Shown: positions 35,075 to 47,480, counted from the first letter of the stretch. The stretch: DNA of 64,000 bases from Leptodontidium sp. MPI-SDFR-AT-0119 (GCA_020726505.1 JAHLEZ010000003.1:2604001-2668000); one strand, 5' to 3'. Numbers and translations: made by a program. The notes: generated from the sequence alone by a model not told the origin.

Positions 35075-35832
35075 CTTGGAGGGTTTAGAATGAATGTTTT
35101 GCTGTTAAGATTTGGTAATTGCGCATTTGTATAGAGAAGGTGGAGGGGAAACTAGAGTGGAATGTATTGTTGCTGATGATGGGTCCTCCTTCTCTTTATA
35201 TACTAACACCTCCCCATGAACAAGCAACAAGCAAAATCGGGCACCGGCACAATAAACTATCCAGTGTAAAAATTTGCTTAACAATCAATACTTTCATTTA
35301 GGCTGCAGCATTCTACGTATTCATGATGGTAGGCTGGGATGTCAATGAGGTAGAGGTAGAGGAGAGATATGTCCACGGACATATTTCCAAACACCGGTTC
35401 CACGCCCATAGAAATGAGATGTGTCCTAATCTTTCCTCGTCTGTTTGTTTTTGGATTTTGGGTGGCTTGAATCTTGGATCGTAAGGCCCGAATGAATGAA
35501 TGAATGGGATGTTCGTGAAGAGAATGGGACGGGATTTTGGAGATGATGGGATGCCCCTTAACGAAGTAGATGTCTAGGCCTAAGCGAGTCGCTTACAAAA
35601 AATTTGGGATGAAAACAAAGGGACAACTAGACCGCGAACAGTACGCAGTTGCGCACCTTCTAGATAATGGATCATCTGGTCTGGTTTCAAGAGCTGGGAT
35701 CGTTCGTGGACGAATTTTTACGGCGAGGCGGGCAGTTATGGTGGCACGAATACTTATGGTCATATTTCTTACATTTACACGTTCTTCATCACATCGAAAC
35801 ATCCACAAAGCAACGCTCGAAAAATCCAATAC
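35075..35832. other. Intergenic, no gene seen
   Basis: Upstream of the sniffer-like SDR and downstream of the Tcd-type gene. No supported feature. Confidence 0.5.
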
Positions 35833-37892
35833 CTATCTATACCTCTCAAATCCAATCTCCTCTCTAATCCTCGCCTCCACGCCTTCTACTAGCTCCCTAC
35901 TATATAACTCCTCTGGTGTCTTCTCCCCTCTAACGACCTCCCGCTCATGCACAACGGCTTCCTCCTTAGTCATACACACCAAATCCCTCCCGGCCACAAG
36001 GCTATTCTTCTGGCCCTCCACCTCCAGATTGACGATCTTCCCTTCCGGTCTCCGCCACCTAACTAGTAAGAGACGAGTTGACACTCCACTGATGGCACTC
36101 TTCCCCTTATACACCTCCTCAACGATGAACCCCACATCCGCAGCCGTGAGGGCGAGTTTCAATCCCCGTGCATCCTCACCGGGTATAGTAGCCCGTACTA
36201 ATTTCTCCTCAGAGCCTTGCAACGCAGCAAGAATACCATCATACATCTTTTCCCTCCCTTTCGCGGGGATATACTCGCTCGGATAACCCGTCACGTTCAG
36301 AATAACATGGTTCGCGACTGCGTAGCCGAAGACAGCTGGCATAGTCCCCAGAACAGGCAGGATCCTAACTCTGAAATCGGGGAGTACGCCAAGATCGCCG
36401 ACTGATCCTTTGGCAAACTCTTCTTCTGGAAGAGGGAGCAGTTGCGCTTTTCCTGGCCCGGGTTTCTCGGTGGAGTAGACGACTGGGATGCCGGATGCTA
36501 CGCCTACGCGGCGGAGACGTTGTCTTGTTGAGCGGGAGAGGGGATCTTCGGTACTTGCTGAGATGTCACCTATGAAAATGCGTGTTGGGTCTGATTTGCA
36601 TCCTGCTCCCATTGACGAGATGACTTTCAGGTTGTTCTTGTAGCAGTACTCTAGAAGCGCAACTTTGCTGTCGATGTTATCAATCGCATCAACCACGTAA
36701 TCCGGTTTCCTGCCCTCCCACTCCCCTAGTAATCTATCTGCGGCATTTGGACTGAACAGTTCATTGCACAGATCGAAATGCACCCAGGGCGTGATCTGCT
36801 GTAAACGCTTCTTCAAGCACGAGACTTTTGGTGTTCCTACATCCGCAAGTGTAGCCACCGCGTGACGATTCAAAGAAGATAGGGTGACCTGATCGAAATC
36901 GATAAGTCGGATTCGAGAGACACCTGAGCGGGCAAGTGCAGCTGTACAGTGAGATCCAACACCTCCGCACCCAACAACAATTATGAATGCTGATCGGAGT
37001 TTGGCGAGACCTTCATCGGTGAGGAATACGCGGTTTCGAGCGAGTTGTTCCAAGATAAGCTCTGTTGAGGTCAGATGTGTATGCGGTATGGGTAGACTGA
37101 GAGGTCAAACCATCATCGTAGTCACCCCTCTGCGCTCTTTCTGCGAATTCTAAACTTCTCTCATCTTCTTTACTCATGCCTGCTCTCGGTGGCGCAGCCC
37201 CAAAATCTGTAAGCTTCACTTTCATCCATTAGCTTCATTCATATCACAACCAAACTCCAATCCAAACCCAGTCACTCCTTCTCCAAAATACCACCCAATC
37301 ATACCCCAGGAAATAACATCCAACGCACCTTATCAGCCTGATGTCCTTTCCCTAACTCGGGAATCGAGCTCTTCAAATCCTCCACCCTCTCCTGTCTCCT
37401 CACATGCTGATACCCGAATATAGCACTCGCGACAACAGCGCCAGAAACCAGAGCCGTAGCTGCGAATTGTGCTTGTGACGAGGACACCGTGCGCGATAGC
37501 CAGGAAGACATGTTTTCGTTTGTTGATTTTTCGGGAGCTTTGCCTTTTCTTTCTTTTCTCCCGTCTAGATCTTCTCCTTCTGGCTCTCTTTCTGCTTCTG
37601 TTGCGGGGTTTGTTGATCTGCGCGGTGGTGAATAGGGAGGTGTTTGTTCGCGCGAATAGGGATTAATCGCTCGTTGTGGTTGCGGCTGTCCTTGTGCACG
37701 ATTATGGTACTGATACTGGTAATCGTTTTGGTATTGCTGTTGCTGTTGCTGCTGCCGCTCTTGATATCGATTCCGCGGATACTCCTCGTACTCCTCCTCG
37801 TCCGAATCTAGAGGGTACTGGTACTGATCGTAGTTCTCGTGATTGCGTGGTTGCCTGGAAGAAGAGGCTGGCTGGTTATAGCGCCAATCCAT
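35833..37892 (-). CDS. tRNA threonylcarbamoyladenosine (t6A) dehydratase, Tcd1/Tcd2 type
   Basis: Exons 37892-37329, 37213-37111 and 37061-35833 give 631 residues. Exon 3 is a ThiF/E1-like domain: ATP-binding VVGCGGVGSHC (GCGGVGS at 253-259), LIDFDQVTLSSLNRHAVA, VDAIDNIDSKVALLEYC, SSMGAGCKSDPTRI, and the C-terminal TGYPSEYIP and VEEVYKGKSAISG. The enzyme cyclises t6A37 of ANN-decoding tRNAs to ct6A using ATP. Exon 1 adds a membrane segment (about 143-162) as in the fungal enzymes found at the mitochondrial outer membrane. Ahead of it is a 127-residue Tyr/Gln/Pro-rich tail with a Q7 tract. An alternative start at 37511 (MSSWLSRT) would remove the tail and match typical homologues better. Splicing intron 2 makes GDYDDELILEQLARN. 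Confidence 0.9.
37733..37757. repeat. Short CAG/CTG-type tract coding polyglutamine
   Basis: Mixed TTG/CTG units on the + strand encode seven Gln in a row in the N-terminal tail of the Tcd-type protein. Confidence 0.8.
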
Positions 37893-38150
37893 GATGAGCT
37901 GCGCTCATGGCTCGGGTGCATCTCATGTTCGTTGGTGTTTTGACTTACTTGATGTTGTATCGACTTGACTCGGCCATATATTTTTTTGACCGATGATGAT
38001 GCAAGCTTACTCTGCTCGGGAGATCTTCGGCTATTTACTTGCACGGCCTATGGCAGCCGAGACCCCTCTTAACTCCTCAATGTGCAATGTACAGGACAAC
38101 TGCAACAATATACATACAATTATAGATTTTAAACATCATTCTAATATCAA

Positions 38151-39428
38151 ATGTTCGCTCTCCGTCGAACTCCCCTCCTGATCTCCAAACCGATACTATC
38201 ATCATCTCTCGTCTCAAGATCTGTGTCCATCTCACAATCCAGGATGTCCTCCTCTAAACCCGCAGTCACAATCCAATCTCTAGATCGTAAGAAACAAAAA
38301 CCTTTCCGCTGCAATTCCAAAACATCTCATCCCTTCCCCTTCCCCCTTCCCCCTTCCCCCTTCCCCCTTCCCCCTTCCCCCTTCCCCCTTCCCCCTTCCC
38401 CCTTCCCCCTCTAACTCCTCTCACCCTCTAAATTCCTATATACCAGACCTCCAAATCACTGCTCATCCTCAACCCGTAAACTAATTCTCACCACCTTCAA
38501 CAGACCTCGTCCTGACCGTATCCTCAATACCTAAAACCACAAAATGGTACACCACGCACCTAGGGATGAGATCAGAAACCTTCGTGTCAGCCTCAAGTCC
38601 GGATATAACTCGGTACTCTCTCGTTTTCGGGGAGCAGAAGATCAATCTACATGAGAGTGGGAAGGTATGTCTCTCTCTTATCTCTCATTTCATTTCATCC
38701 GATCTCACACCATATCATATCACATCCTTTCACTTCATCTCCACCTCCATCTCATCAACATCTGCATCTAAGCATATTCTTTACCAACCTCTTCAAAAAA
38801 AAAACCTCCCAACTCCTTCAATATCCAGCAAACATTCCATCTACTGATAAAATTAACAAAATTCACTCCCTCTATCATCCTCTCCTATCCCACCTTCAAC
38901 ACTTCCTGTTCTCTCTCTCTCCCTTCTAAACCGATCTTTTCCCTCCCCAGCTTATCCCCTTCCCTCCACCTTAATATAACTCATCATCACCATCACCACC
39001 ACCATCATTATCATCACTAACCACCCCCCAACTCCCCCCAGGAATTCGAGCCCAAAGCCCAACACGTCCAACCAGGCAGCGGCGATCTGTGCTTCATAAC
39101 AAGCGACCCCATCACAACCGTACACAAGCGCCTCCTAGAAGCAGGCGTCGAGATGGTCGACCTCTCGCCCGAGAAAGTCGATTCTGACGGTACGGTGCTG
39201 AGGACTGGTGCCCGGGGCAGGCTGAGGAGTGTTTATTGTAGGGATCCGGATGGGAATCTTGTTGAGTGAGTTTTTTCTTCCTGTCTGGGGTTTTTTTTTT
39301 TTTTTTTTTTTTGCGTTTTGGAGGGTGTGTTTGGTTTTTGGGCGCGGAGGGGGGCGGTTGGATGGCGTTGATGGTGGTGATGTGGATGTGTGTGCTGATT
39401 GATGAATAGGATCTCGAATTATGTGTGA
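38151..39428 (+). CDS. Glyoxalase/VOC-family protein (GLOD5-like), probably mitochondrial
   Basis: Exons 38151-38286, 38504-38664, 39042-39265 and 39410-39428 give 179 residues in phase. Residues 1-31 (MFALRRTPLLISKP and onward, Arg/Ser-rich and without acidic residues) look like a mitochondrial presequence, with a second Met at 32. The vicinal-oxygen-chelate domain follows: SLDHLVLTVSSIPKTTKWY with a metal-ligand His, RYSLVFGEQKINLHESG, HVQPGSGDLCFIT, RSVYCRDPDGNLVEISNY with the closing Glu ligand. It matches glyoxalase domain-containing protein 5; the reaction of that group is not established. Introns are long for this locus (217, 377 and 144 nt) and rich in simple sequence. Confidence 0.9.
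38332..38410. repeat. (CCCCCTT)n minisatellite in intron 1 of the GLOD5-like gene
   Basis: About ten 7-bp units over 79 bp, all pyrimidine on the coding strand. Confidence 0.95.
39291..39312. repeat. T22 homopolymer in intron 3 of the GLOD5-like gene
   Basis: Twenty-two T in a row, 25 bp after the donor site. Confidence 0.9.
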
Positions 39429-40275
39429 AATGGGAAAATATGCATGCGAATGGGAAATATTCAAATTGGCAAAAAGTGTATAGTTAGCTGAATGTTGGTA
39501 CTTTGAAGACTCTGATAACATGCCGTACCATTCCATGCCACGTCATGGATGGAAGGAAGTTGATGGGCATGGGCATCTACCTACCTACTTTACTGTAGAG
39601 ACCGGCGATTATATTATTTTCGGTGTGTTTAATACGAACATTACGGACCGTACAAAATGACATATCCGTTACTTAAAAGGTAGAGATGAATTGAGCCTGA
39701 TATAACAATAAAAAATAAGCGAAGAAGCAGGAAAGGCTACGCTGAAAGTATCAAATGCAGCTGCCTAAGGAGAAGGGCCTCTTTATATGGTGTCTGAGCA
39801 CGAGCGAGGATGTAGACTTGAAATATATGATGCATTTATACCATCTCCTATCACTTCAATTCTCTCATCAAGTACCTCGACAAATCCATGTCGCTGCCTT
39901 GACTGTCCTGCTGTACCCTTCCCGTCCAGACCCAAGTAAATTCCGGCTATCTACCCCCGATACCACACGGAAAAAAAGATCAGTACCAATCCAACCAATC
40001 GATCGATCTACCAGAAAACCATGCCCATACTCCTCCATGCCAGAGAAAATCCAAGTCCAATTCCGGCCCCTAACCGAACTTCCCCTAACCAAGGACCAGC
40101 CAATTCCAAACTCCGAAATAAACACAGTCAAAATCAACTCAAAGCATACCAGACCAAAATGTCAGACGAAAAAGAAGGGGGAAAATGACCAGAATAAACA
40201 AGAAAAAGCAGAGTAGGAACCAACTCAGAAACGACAATCAAGAAAAAACCAAATCTTCACAGATGCCATTATCTC
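39429..40275. other. Convergent intergenic spacer
   Basis: 3' regions of the GLOD5-like gene (+) and the F-box/LRR gene (-). A 153-codon ORF here has no domain similarity and is not supported. Confidence 0.5.
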
Positions 40276-42375
40276 TCACATAATCTGGCACCCATTGCTC
40301 CTCGCTCTCCTCCTCCGTCCAATACCACCCGTGCCTGCACCTCCCTCCTCCTCATCTGCATGCATCATCTGCGCCTCTCTCGCTCTACGTCTCCTCCTCC
40401 TCAACCCGCCACCACCAGCAGCAGCCTCCTCATTGGCCATCATCCACTCCGTCCACTTCCTCACCAGACGTCCCGCAGCCGGCAAATCACCTCTCACAAT
40501 TCTCTTCTGATGCTCATCAACCGTCATCTGCCAACCGTAGAAACACTTTAATCCGATGATTTCGGTTGGGTAGGTAGCGCCATGGTCGCCACCACTCGGT
40601 TTCTTGACTTCCGAGTTTCGAGAGAGAACTTCGCGGATACCAGTCCATGTGACGTTGGAGCAGTCGAAGACGACCATTCGAAGGGAGATGCGCGGACGGG
40701 CACGTGTGGAAGTCGTGCGTGCCGAACGGGTGCGGACCATGGATGCTGCTTCGGCGAGAACGAGGTCACTGATCTTGGTATTGTCCATGTCGACACTGCG
40801 GAGGTTTGTACAGGCCCGGATTACTGGAAGCATACCGAGATCACCTAGATTCTCGCAATAGCTGATTGAGAGGTGTTCGAGGATAGGGGCACAAGGTGCT
40901 TTAGCGAGGGTATCCGAGAGGAGGGTGTTGCTGAGTTCTGAAAGTTCTTCAAGATCGAGGTGAGTGAGTCTTGGAGTTGTAGGAAGGACGTCTTCGAGAG
41001 CGGCATCAGTGAGTGTGGTGCAACCACTGAGTTGAAGTCCTTCGAGGTGAGGTACCAGGTGGGCGAGTGTCTTTACACCTGCACTGGTTAAACGACTGCA
41101 TCTGCTGAGATCGAGATGTCGAAATTTGCGGACAGGTACAATGGCGAGGTCAGTAAGGATATCCACCTCAGGATCTTGTCCTGTGAGCATAGTTTTGAAA
41201 GCTTCATCAGTAAGATCAGAACAGCCACTGAGAACCAGTCTCTCAAGCTTGTTCGTCTCAAAAATACCCTGTGCAAGCTCGATGCTTTGAAATCCCTTGA
41301 TTTCTCCAGCCCGTAGATCCTTCAAATTCGGGCATCCAAGAATAATGGTCTGAATACCTCGAGCATCCATGTGAGTACACCAAGAAACATTGAACATTTG
41401 CAACAACGGGCAAGACTGAGCAATAATCTTGCACGTTCCATTGGTGACCGCATTAAGGCCCGTGAGGTTCAAATGAGCCAATCTCTCATTCGTCTTGAGC
41501 AGGTTATGAAGTGTAGGTCTCTGGAAGTTCTTGCATCCCTCAAGTGTAGCGTGTATGAGATTTCGGCAAGCCTTCACAATCACCTCTGCCCGTTTGAAAT
41601 GCTCAACCTGAACACAACCTCGCAGATTGAGATCTTTGACAAACGGTCCAGCAGCAACGATGATCTTCGCCAGAGATTCAGCTGGGATATCCTTATAGAA
41701 CTCAGAAGCATCGAAACAAGTCCAGAGCTGCCCATCAAAACAGAGCGTGTGAAATGCCTGGCTGATAGCGGAAGCTCGAACCAATTCCTTGGGTGTCAAG
41801 AATGCGAGGATTGATAGCTTGACTTCATGTGGCATATCTCCCCAGAAATCGAAATTCGCTCTTCGTACTCGTTTCGGTGCTGCTACTGGCAAGGAGAAGT
41901 AATCTTCCAAGATCTCTGGAATAGCTGATTGCGTATTTCCTCGAGAGCGAGATAGAAGTGGCAGCGCACTCGTAGGTGTGGAAGTACCAGGTGTAAACTC
42001 TCCCTGCTCAATCCTCCTGATAGCTAACAAGCCACCATCGAAAGAAGGGCCCTCAAAACCAGGCGTAGTCGGGGCAGTCGAGTACCCCGCCCCAGAGGAC
42101 TGAGAGTTGTACGGATTGTCATAATTCCGTGGAGAACTGCCATTTGCCAAACTGACACACGACAGTGCTGCTCTCCCACTGTATGGATTGCTGGTCGCTC
42201 TCTTGCGACCAAATTGTGCCAGAGAAGGGGAGGAAGAGATTCGTTGCAGGCCGTTCAAGAGTTTCGCTCTTCCCTTGAGTTTTGGCCGATCGATTGCAAT
42301 GGCTTCGGAATGTTCGACGGGGATGTCTGCGGGGGATCCAGCTTCGAGAATCATCTCAGGGAATGGGCTCGACAT
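40276..42375 (-). CDS. F-box/leucine-rich-repeat protein with C-terminal CaaX box
   Basis: Single exon, 699 residues. The F-box is at about 176-220 (FWGDMPHEVKLSILAFL, then ELVRASAISQAFHTLCFD). About a dozen cysteine-containing LRRs follow from residue 245 (VKDLNLRGCVQVEHF, LIHATLEGCKNF, LERLVLSGCSDLTDEAF, FRHLDLSRCSRLTSAG, LEGLQLSGCTTLTDAAL and so on). It resembles the Grr1/Pof2/AMN1 class, which supplies substrates to an SCF ubiquitin ligase through Skp1. The last 60 residues are strongly basic with two Arg clusters (GLRRRRRRAREA and IGRRRRARS) and the protein ends CQIM, a CaaX sequence suited to farnesylation, so it may be anchored to a membrane like mammalian FBXL2. Targets unknown. Confidence 0.88.
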   Translation of the reverse strand: MSSPFPEMILEAGSPADIPVEHSEAIAIDRPKLKGRAKLLNGLQRISSSPSLAQFGRKRATSNPYSGRAALSCVSLANGSSPRNYDNPYNSQSSGAGYSTAPTTPGFEGPSFDGGLLAIRRIEQGEFTPGTSTPTSALPLLSRSRGNTQSAIPEILEDYFSLPVAAPKRVRRANFDFWGDMPHEVKLSILAFLTPKELVRASAISQAFHTLCFDGQLWTCFDASEFYKDIPAESLAKIIVAAGPFVKDLNLRGCVQVEHFKRAEVIVKACRNLIHATLEGCKNFQRPTLHNLLKTNERLAHLNLTGLNAVTNGTCKIIAQSCPLLQMFNVSWCTHMDARGIQTIILGCPNLKDLRAGEIKGFQSIELAQGIFETNKLERLVLSGCSDLTDEAFKTMLTGQDPEVDILTDLAIVPVRKFRHLDLSRCSRLTSAGVKTLAHLVPHLEGLQLSGCTTLTDAALEDVLPTTPRLTHLDLEELSELSNTLLSDTLAKAPCAPILEHLSISYCENLGDLGMLPVIRACTNLRSVDMDNTKISDLVLAEAASMVRTRSARTTSTRARPRISLRMVVFDCSNVTWTGIREVLSRNSEVKKPSGGDHGATYPTEIIGLKCFYGWQMTVDEHQKRIVRGDLPAAGRLVRKWTEWMMANEEAAAGGGGLRRRRRRAREAQMMHADEEEGGAGTGGIGRRRRARSNGCQIM

Positions 42376-43173
42376 GTTCGCGGCGAGGGATTTCGTGTGG
42401 AGAGGACGCGAAGATGGGTTCTTGATGTCCCAGAGGACGTTTGGCTTATGCGGGGGTCCTCCCTGCCCGCACTCAGTCCTTCTTTGGAAACCGGTTTGCT
42501 GGGCTTGCTTGCCCGATTGAGGTAGGGATTTTCAGTCGACCGACAACGAATAGTTACTAGAGTTGGATTTTTCTCTCGGAATAGGTGTGGGGATGGGAGA
42601 TTTAGGAGTCAACACGGAGTGAGTCGTGTAGAAGTGGTGTTGGGGGTCGGATGAGCGATTTTAGAAGGCGCTTGAGGAATGTCAATGTCCTAGTGGGAAG
42701 CAACGCTGGAAAGTTAACGGTCAACGGTTGCACAAATCAATACCTAAGTTGCGAGTGAAGCAGAAGAGGAATGGAATGGAATAGTGACTCCAAAACGAGA
42801 GACTACCGAGAGAGAAGAAGGAGTCCTTACAATGAATATGTATGGGCTGTTGAAGTATTTTGGAGGGGAAAGGCGCAATGATTGGCTTATCGGTCTTGTC
42901 GCTATCGTTATCGCGGAAGATGGCAGGTCAGGTCAGGCAGGGTTTAGAATCAGGGTCCTTAGCTGTCACGCATTCTCATCACCAGACCACCTTCAGATGG
43001 AGAAGAAGAGTGAGCGAGTGAGACAACAGTAGTGTGATGTAGAATCGTGGTGAAGATTCGATGTAAGGTAAAGAAAGGACTCTGGGGAAGAGGAGGAAGA
43101 AGGAGAGAAAAGGGGAGAGAGCCAGCAATGCTTCAGAGGAATCGAGGAATGGGACAAAAAAGAAAGTCCGTCC

Positions 43174-43206
43174 GGGGAGGGGGAGGGAAGGGAAGGGAAG
43201 GGAAGG
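43174..43206 (+). repeat. G-rich tract with quadruplex pattern
   Basis: GGGG-A-GGGGG-A followed by five GGGAA/GGAA units, i.e. at least four GGG runs separated by 1-2 bases, about 800 bp upstream of the F-box/LRR start. Confidence 0.85.
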
Positions 43207-43221
43207 TGCGTTCTGTCGTGC

Positions 43222-43249
43222 CGTCTCGTCTCGTCTCGTCTCGTCTGGT
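43222..43249. repeat. (GTCTC)n microsatellite
   Basis: Five copies of a 5-bp unit followed by a decayed one, close to the G-rich tract. Confidence 0.9.
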
Positions 43250-44097
43250 CTGCTCTTGCTTCTTGGGCTTCAACTACTACTATCGGGGCTGGATACAGAT
43301 GCGGATGTGGTATGGGGGCTACTTCCTACCTACATGTCTTTTTAGGAGAAGCTCAACCAGCATTGCACTGCATTGCACTGCGCTGCACTCGTCGGGATAT
43401 GCAGGGCAAACCGACATACATGCAGCCATGCAGCCAGCTACTAGTCAGTCCTACCAACAACTGTCGAGCAAGCCAGCCCAGCCCGAGCAGCCAGCCAAGT
43501 TAAGAAACATTTTGTTGAAGAACTGCAGCCTTTTGCAATGCCAAGCTGTAACCGCAGTATGGGCTTTTGCGGACAAGAGCCAGCTTGAAAACATGATTCC
43601 GAAGACTGTCTATTGGTGGAAAAGAGACACAGCATAGCACAGCCCTTCAGCTATTCTCTGTTTGCTTTACCAGACCAGAAGAGCCCGTAGGTGCGCAGGT
43701 AGATATCCGGACCAGTGTTGACAATCTCTGGGTCCGGATATCTTGAGCCGGCTTACTCGTCTTAACAGTGCCTCAAGAAGATGATCTCGGCGCTATGTAC
43801 TTCAAAGCAATAGTCTTTAAACTTGTGCCTACTTACCTACTGTACTGTCCTTACTGGCATCAACTCCCAGCAGGAAGCAGACGATCACCACACACACTGC
43901 TTCGTACAGCGGGGTGTCCGTGTGGGGTTCTTGGTTCTCTTATCGATTGTATGGGCACCCCTGCCCTGTCTCTCCCGGCTTCTTCCCCCCTCTCTCGCTG
44001 AACCACTCGCTGGTTGTTTTCATCCACCACCCATGCCACCTTATCCCATCCCATCGAACTGGTACTGGCACAAACGGCTAAACACCGAAGAAGACAA

Positions 44098-44124
44098 GAC
44101 AGACAGACAGACAGACAAACAGAC
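44098..44124. repeat. (GACA)n microsatellite
   Basis: About six copies of a 4-bp unit with one substitution. Confidence 0.9.
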
Positions 44125-47100
44125 GACGGACTTCTTTCCTCCCAGACCGTCGCGTGGCTGAGCCGTCGGGTCGGATAAATGTTTGTTGGTCTTTAAACTT
44201 TGGTCTTGATGTCAGTCTGGGGAAGGGATTCCAGTGGTGACTGTGAATAAAGGTGGAAGAGACTCTGGGGAAGGGAAGAGAACAGAGCGGGCGTGGGAGA
44301 AAGAAAGGGAGAGAGAACAGAAGGTGGGATAAAAGCGGCATGCAATAAACCGGCGCTTCATCGGTCGAGGATGTGTTCGAGAAGGGTGGTGGAAGCTCGT
44401 AGCGCGGGTAGGTTGGTAGTGGCGGCGAAAGTTAAGTAGACGAGGTGTCAAGACGGATGATTGACTTGCCTCGCATTGGTCTTGGAATGTTCTGACTCGT
44501 TAGGTTAAGGTAACTAACTCATCTTCACCGTAGGGTCTACTGTACTCAGAGGAGGGGTTTCTGGGGGAGATAAGAGAAGATTATTTGATATAATTTGACA
44601 CATACGACTAGAACTGGATCGAAGGAGAGGTAAATGTGTTTCTTCTCATTTCATAGAAGGGGGCCAGCTGCTCCCTGTCATGCGTATTCTGTTTCAACCC
44701 CAAAGCTGAAGGATTGGTCCACCACACCAACAGATTTCCGTAATGTGACACCCCCCATGACTCGGAGAGAGAAGAGACAGAGAAAAGAGAAGAAAGGGAC
44801 AAGAGTGGATGATTATTGACAGTGATACTTCAAAGTAGGCTCAAGCCTTGGGCTCGTTAAAGATCTAGCTGGGCATGATAAGGAAGGTCTCTGAAGCTCT
44901 ATTGTCCAGTCTCGTCCCTGCTAGATAGAACCTTCAAAAGTTCTAAACCAGAATATAGACCTCCTTGGGGGATTTTTGTGATGTCTGGAAACCGGCGTTG
45001 AATGATCCCAACGCTGTTACCTATCTTACCCATCCCACAGACATCTAACATGCTCCCAAGTAATCAGCTCCAGCTCGGGGATCTGATCTTCCAGGGTCCA
45101 GCGTACGCCACGATGTCCCTGCTGCTGCCTCGATCTCTAATTTCCATCTCCCTACCCGCTTTCGTGGCTACGGAGTAAGAAGAGTATACAGTAGCAGGCC
45201 TTTTCCCTTCTTCTTCTTCTTTTTCTTCAGTCATCAACCTGAGCCTCGTCGATGAGGGCTTCCGTTTGTGTTTTCGTAGAGTTCGTTCGACAGGGGTGGA
45301 GAGATCGCAGGATCGTGAAAGTGATCAAAAGCAGAAGTCGGGTGCGTCGTATTGAGGAGTAATCGCGACGACATTCTTCGCCGTCCAAGGCTTAGGAAAG
45401 GAATGCTGGCCAGCTCACCTCCCATAGCCATCATGTCGACGTCCTCCACGCGTCACAGTCCATCAAAAAGGAATGCCCGTCACCATAGGTTCTTCACTCA
45501 TCTTCAAGCCCAAGCACGAAGCCCAGATCTCAATGAAAAGTTTTTTCCCAAAGGGAGTGCAATCAAAAATTCCCCCGATATCGCCCCCGAAGGAGAGATA
45601 ACGATTCTCAACGCCCCGATGTGCAATGGAGGTTTCGTATCGCAAGTAAAGCCATTCATGAGCGGCCCACTTTCAAGAAGGTAAGTATGATTTGAAATCG
45701 AAGGGTGTGGGAGGAGGTGAGTATATATAGGTGGGAAGATGTGGGGCTCGTGTTTGAGAGGTTTGAGAGCTTTGCGTGTTTGTCAAACATTTCACGTGAT
45801 GCGTTGTTGGCCAATCAGGGTAGGCGGCTATGAGACTGGTGGGGCGTGAATGAGGCAGCACCTCCTACAGAGGTATTCACTTAAAAGCGGAGTCTCTCCT
45901 TCTGCTCACTTCATCTCATTACGTAGGTAAGCAATTCAAAGTTACACTCCATTCTCAAGAGACTTTATTAACAACTCAATAGATCCCACGTTCTCAATGA
46001 GGATTCCTCCAAGACAAGGTTCTTGCCGAGGCAATTGAAAACCAAATAAGCACCGCTAACACTGCCTGGCCTTGACACTGTACGAGGTAGGTAATGAATT
46101 TTTTGTAACTGAACTTCGCGAAGGAGGGTTTGTTCGTACTTTTGCTTTCCATTACGTACTGTCTGTTGTGGGCGAGTGTAGAGAAGAAAGAGGAACGGGA
46201 GAGGAGGAGTAGAAGAGGTTGAGAAATATCTACCCTTTCTAGATTCTAGTTCATTTTCGGGCGAAGAACTACGGTGAAAACTCAAAGGGATGGACTTTGG
46301 TAAGTTCAATACGAGTTCAATACGGCAGACAAGATAAGATGGGGCAGAGGTACAGTACCTTCTAGCAGACACGCCAGAGTGCTTCGTTCAGGTCTGCTGG
46401 TTACCTACTGACTATAAACTGACCTGTAATTAGTCTGTTCGTAGAGTCCTCGCAGCAACAATGCCACTGGCATTTGCCCTAATTATGGTTACATCATTCT
46501 ATAGATCGTACAGCAACTCGCGAGGCTGTGGTAGTAGTAGTAGCAATACATCGGCCCCCCAAGAGAAATTTCCCCATCTATGCCCAAGCAGGCAATTCGT
46601 TAGGCTACTTCCAAAACTGCAACACAACCTACTCCTCGACAGCTTAATTACCAGAAACCAGGAGTATCAATCGAACTCGGACTCCACTCATCCATCCAGC
46701 AGGAAATGCCGTATTTTCTGGGAGAACATAAGTGTCAAATAATTACAAGAAATATTTCCTCGTACTGAACGTCACAAGTACCTCGTGTACCTCATCCAAA
46801 CATGTACACATGCAGGTCATAAGTCCCCGAGTATTTCGCTGTCCAACCAAAACATCATCAGCAGGCCCAGAACCACCAGGAACATAAATCGAGCATCCAG
46901 AAGAGGAGATTTACCGCGGCTCGGCTAACGCTGAAAATTCCCTCATTAAATCCCGACACTTCCCCCAACTCCACCTCCCCCACCAGCCGAACAAGCATCG
47001 TCTCAATTCCTCCGCTATAAACCGAACAACACCGACATGACATGTATCACACGTCCTCGAAAGATTCTCGATTCTCGATTCATTGCGGAGATACCTGCAC

Positions 47101-47480
47101 TTTACCGGAAAGACTTGCTGCCCTCGTGCTATCCGTGATCTCCACCTCACGATGCTGGCTTGAAGCCTCTCCTCCCCCCATTTTTATGATCCTGCTTCCC
47201 CTCACCATCTGGCTAATCATAGTACACTTGTTGTCATGGAACTAGCGACCGTTTGCCTCTCACCCATGGACACTGTACGTAGGACCAGATATGTATGGAG
47301 ACCGAAATAACCAGGTTTTCTGAAGGGCATGCAAATGTGTGTGCTAGTGTACCGCAGGTTACACGTATTTGGCAATTTTCACCGGTAGGGCAAAGCAGAG
47401 CCAGAGCAGAGCAAAAGCTTGCTGCTGAAGTAATTCCCTTTATTGTATGAAACTACGTTGTGCGGTTGTTTCTCGAGCTC

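Noticed and set aside
38332..38410. CCCCCTT array as a CRISPR-like or coding repeat
   Set aside because: Seven-bp units without spacers, inside an intron; a simple minisatellite.
43047..43637. 196-codon forward ORF
   Set aside because: Reads through the G-rich and GTCTC repeats; Arg/Gly-rich start followed by unrelated sequence, no domain.
45352..45684. 110-codon forward ORF in the gene-poor region
   Set aside because: No similarity, no signal peptide, no plausible splice partners.
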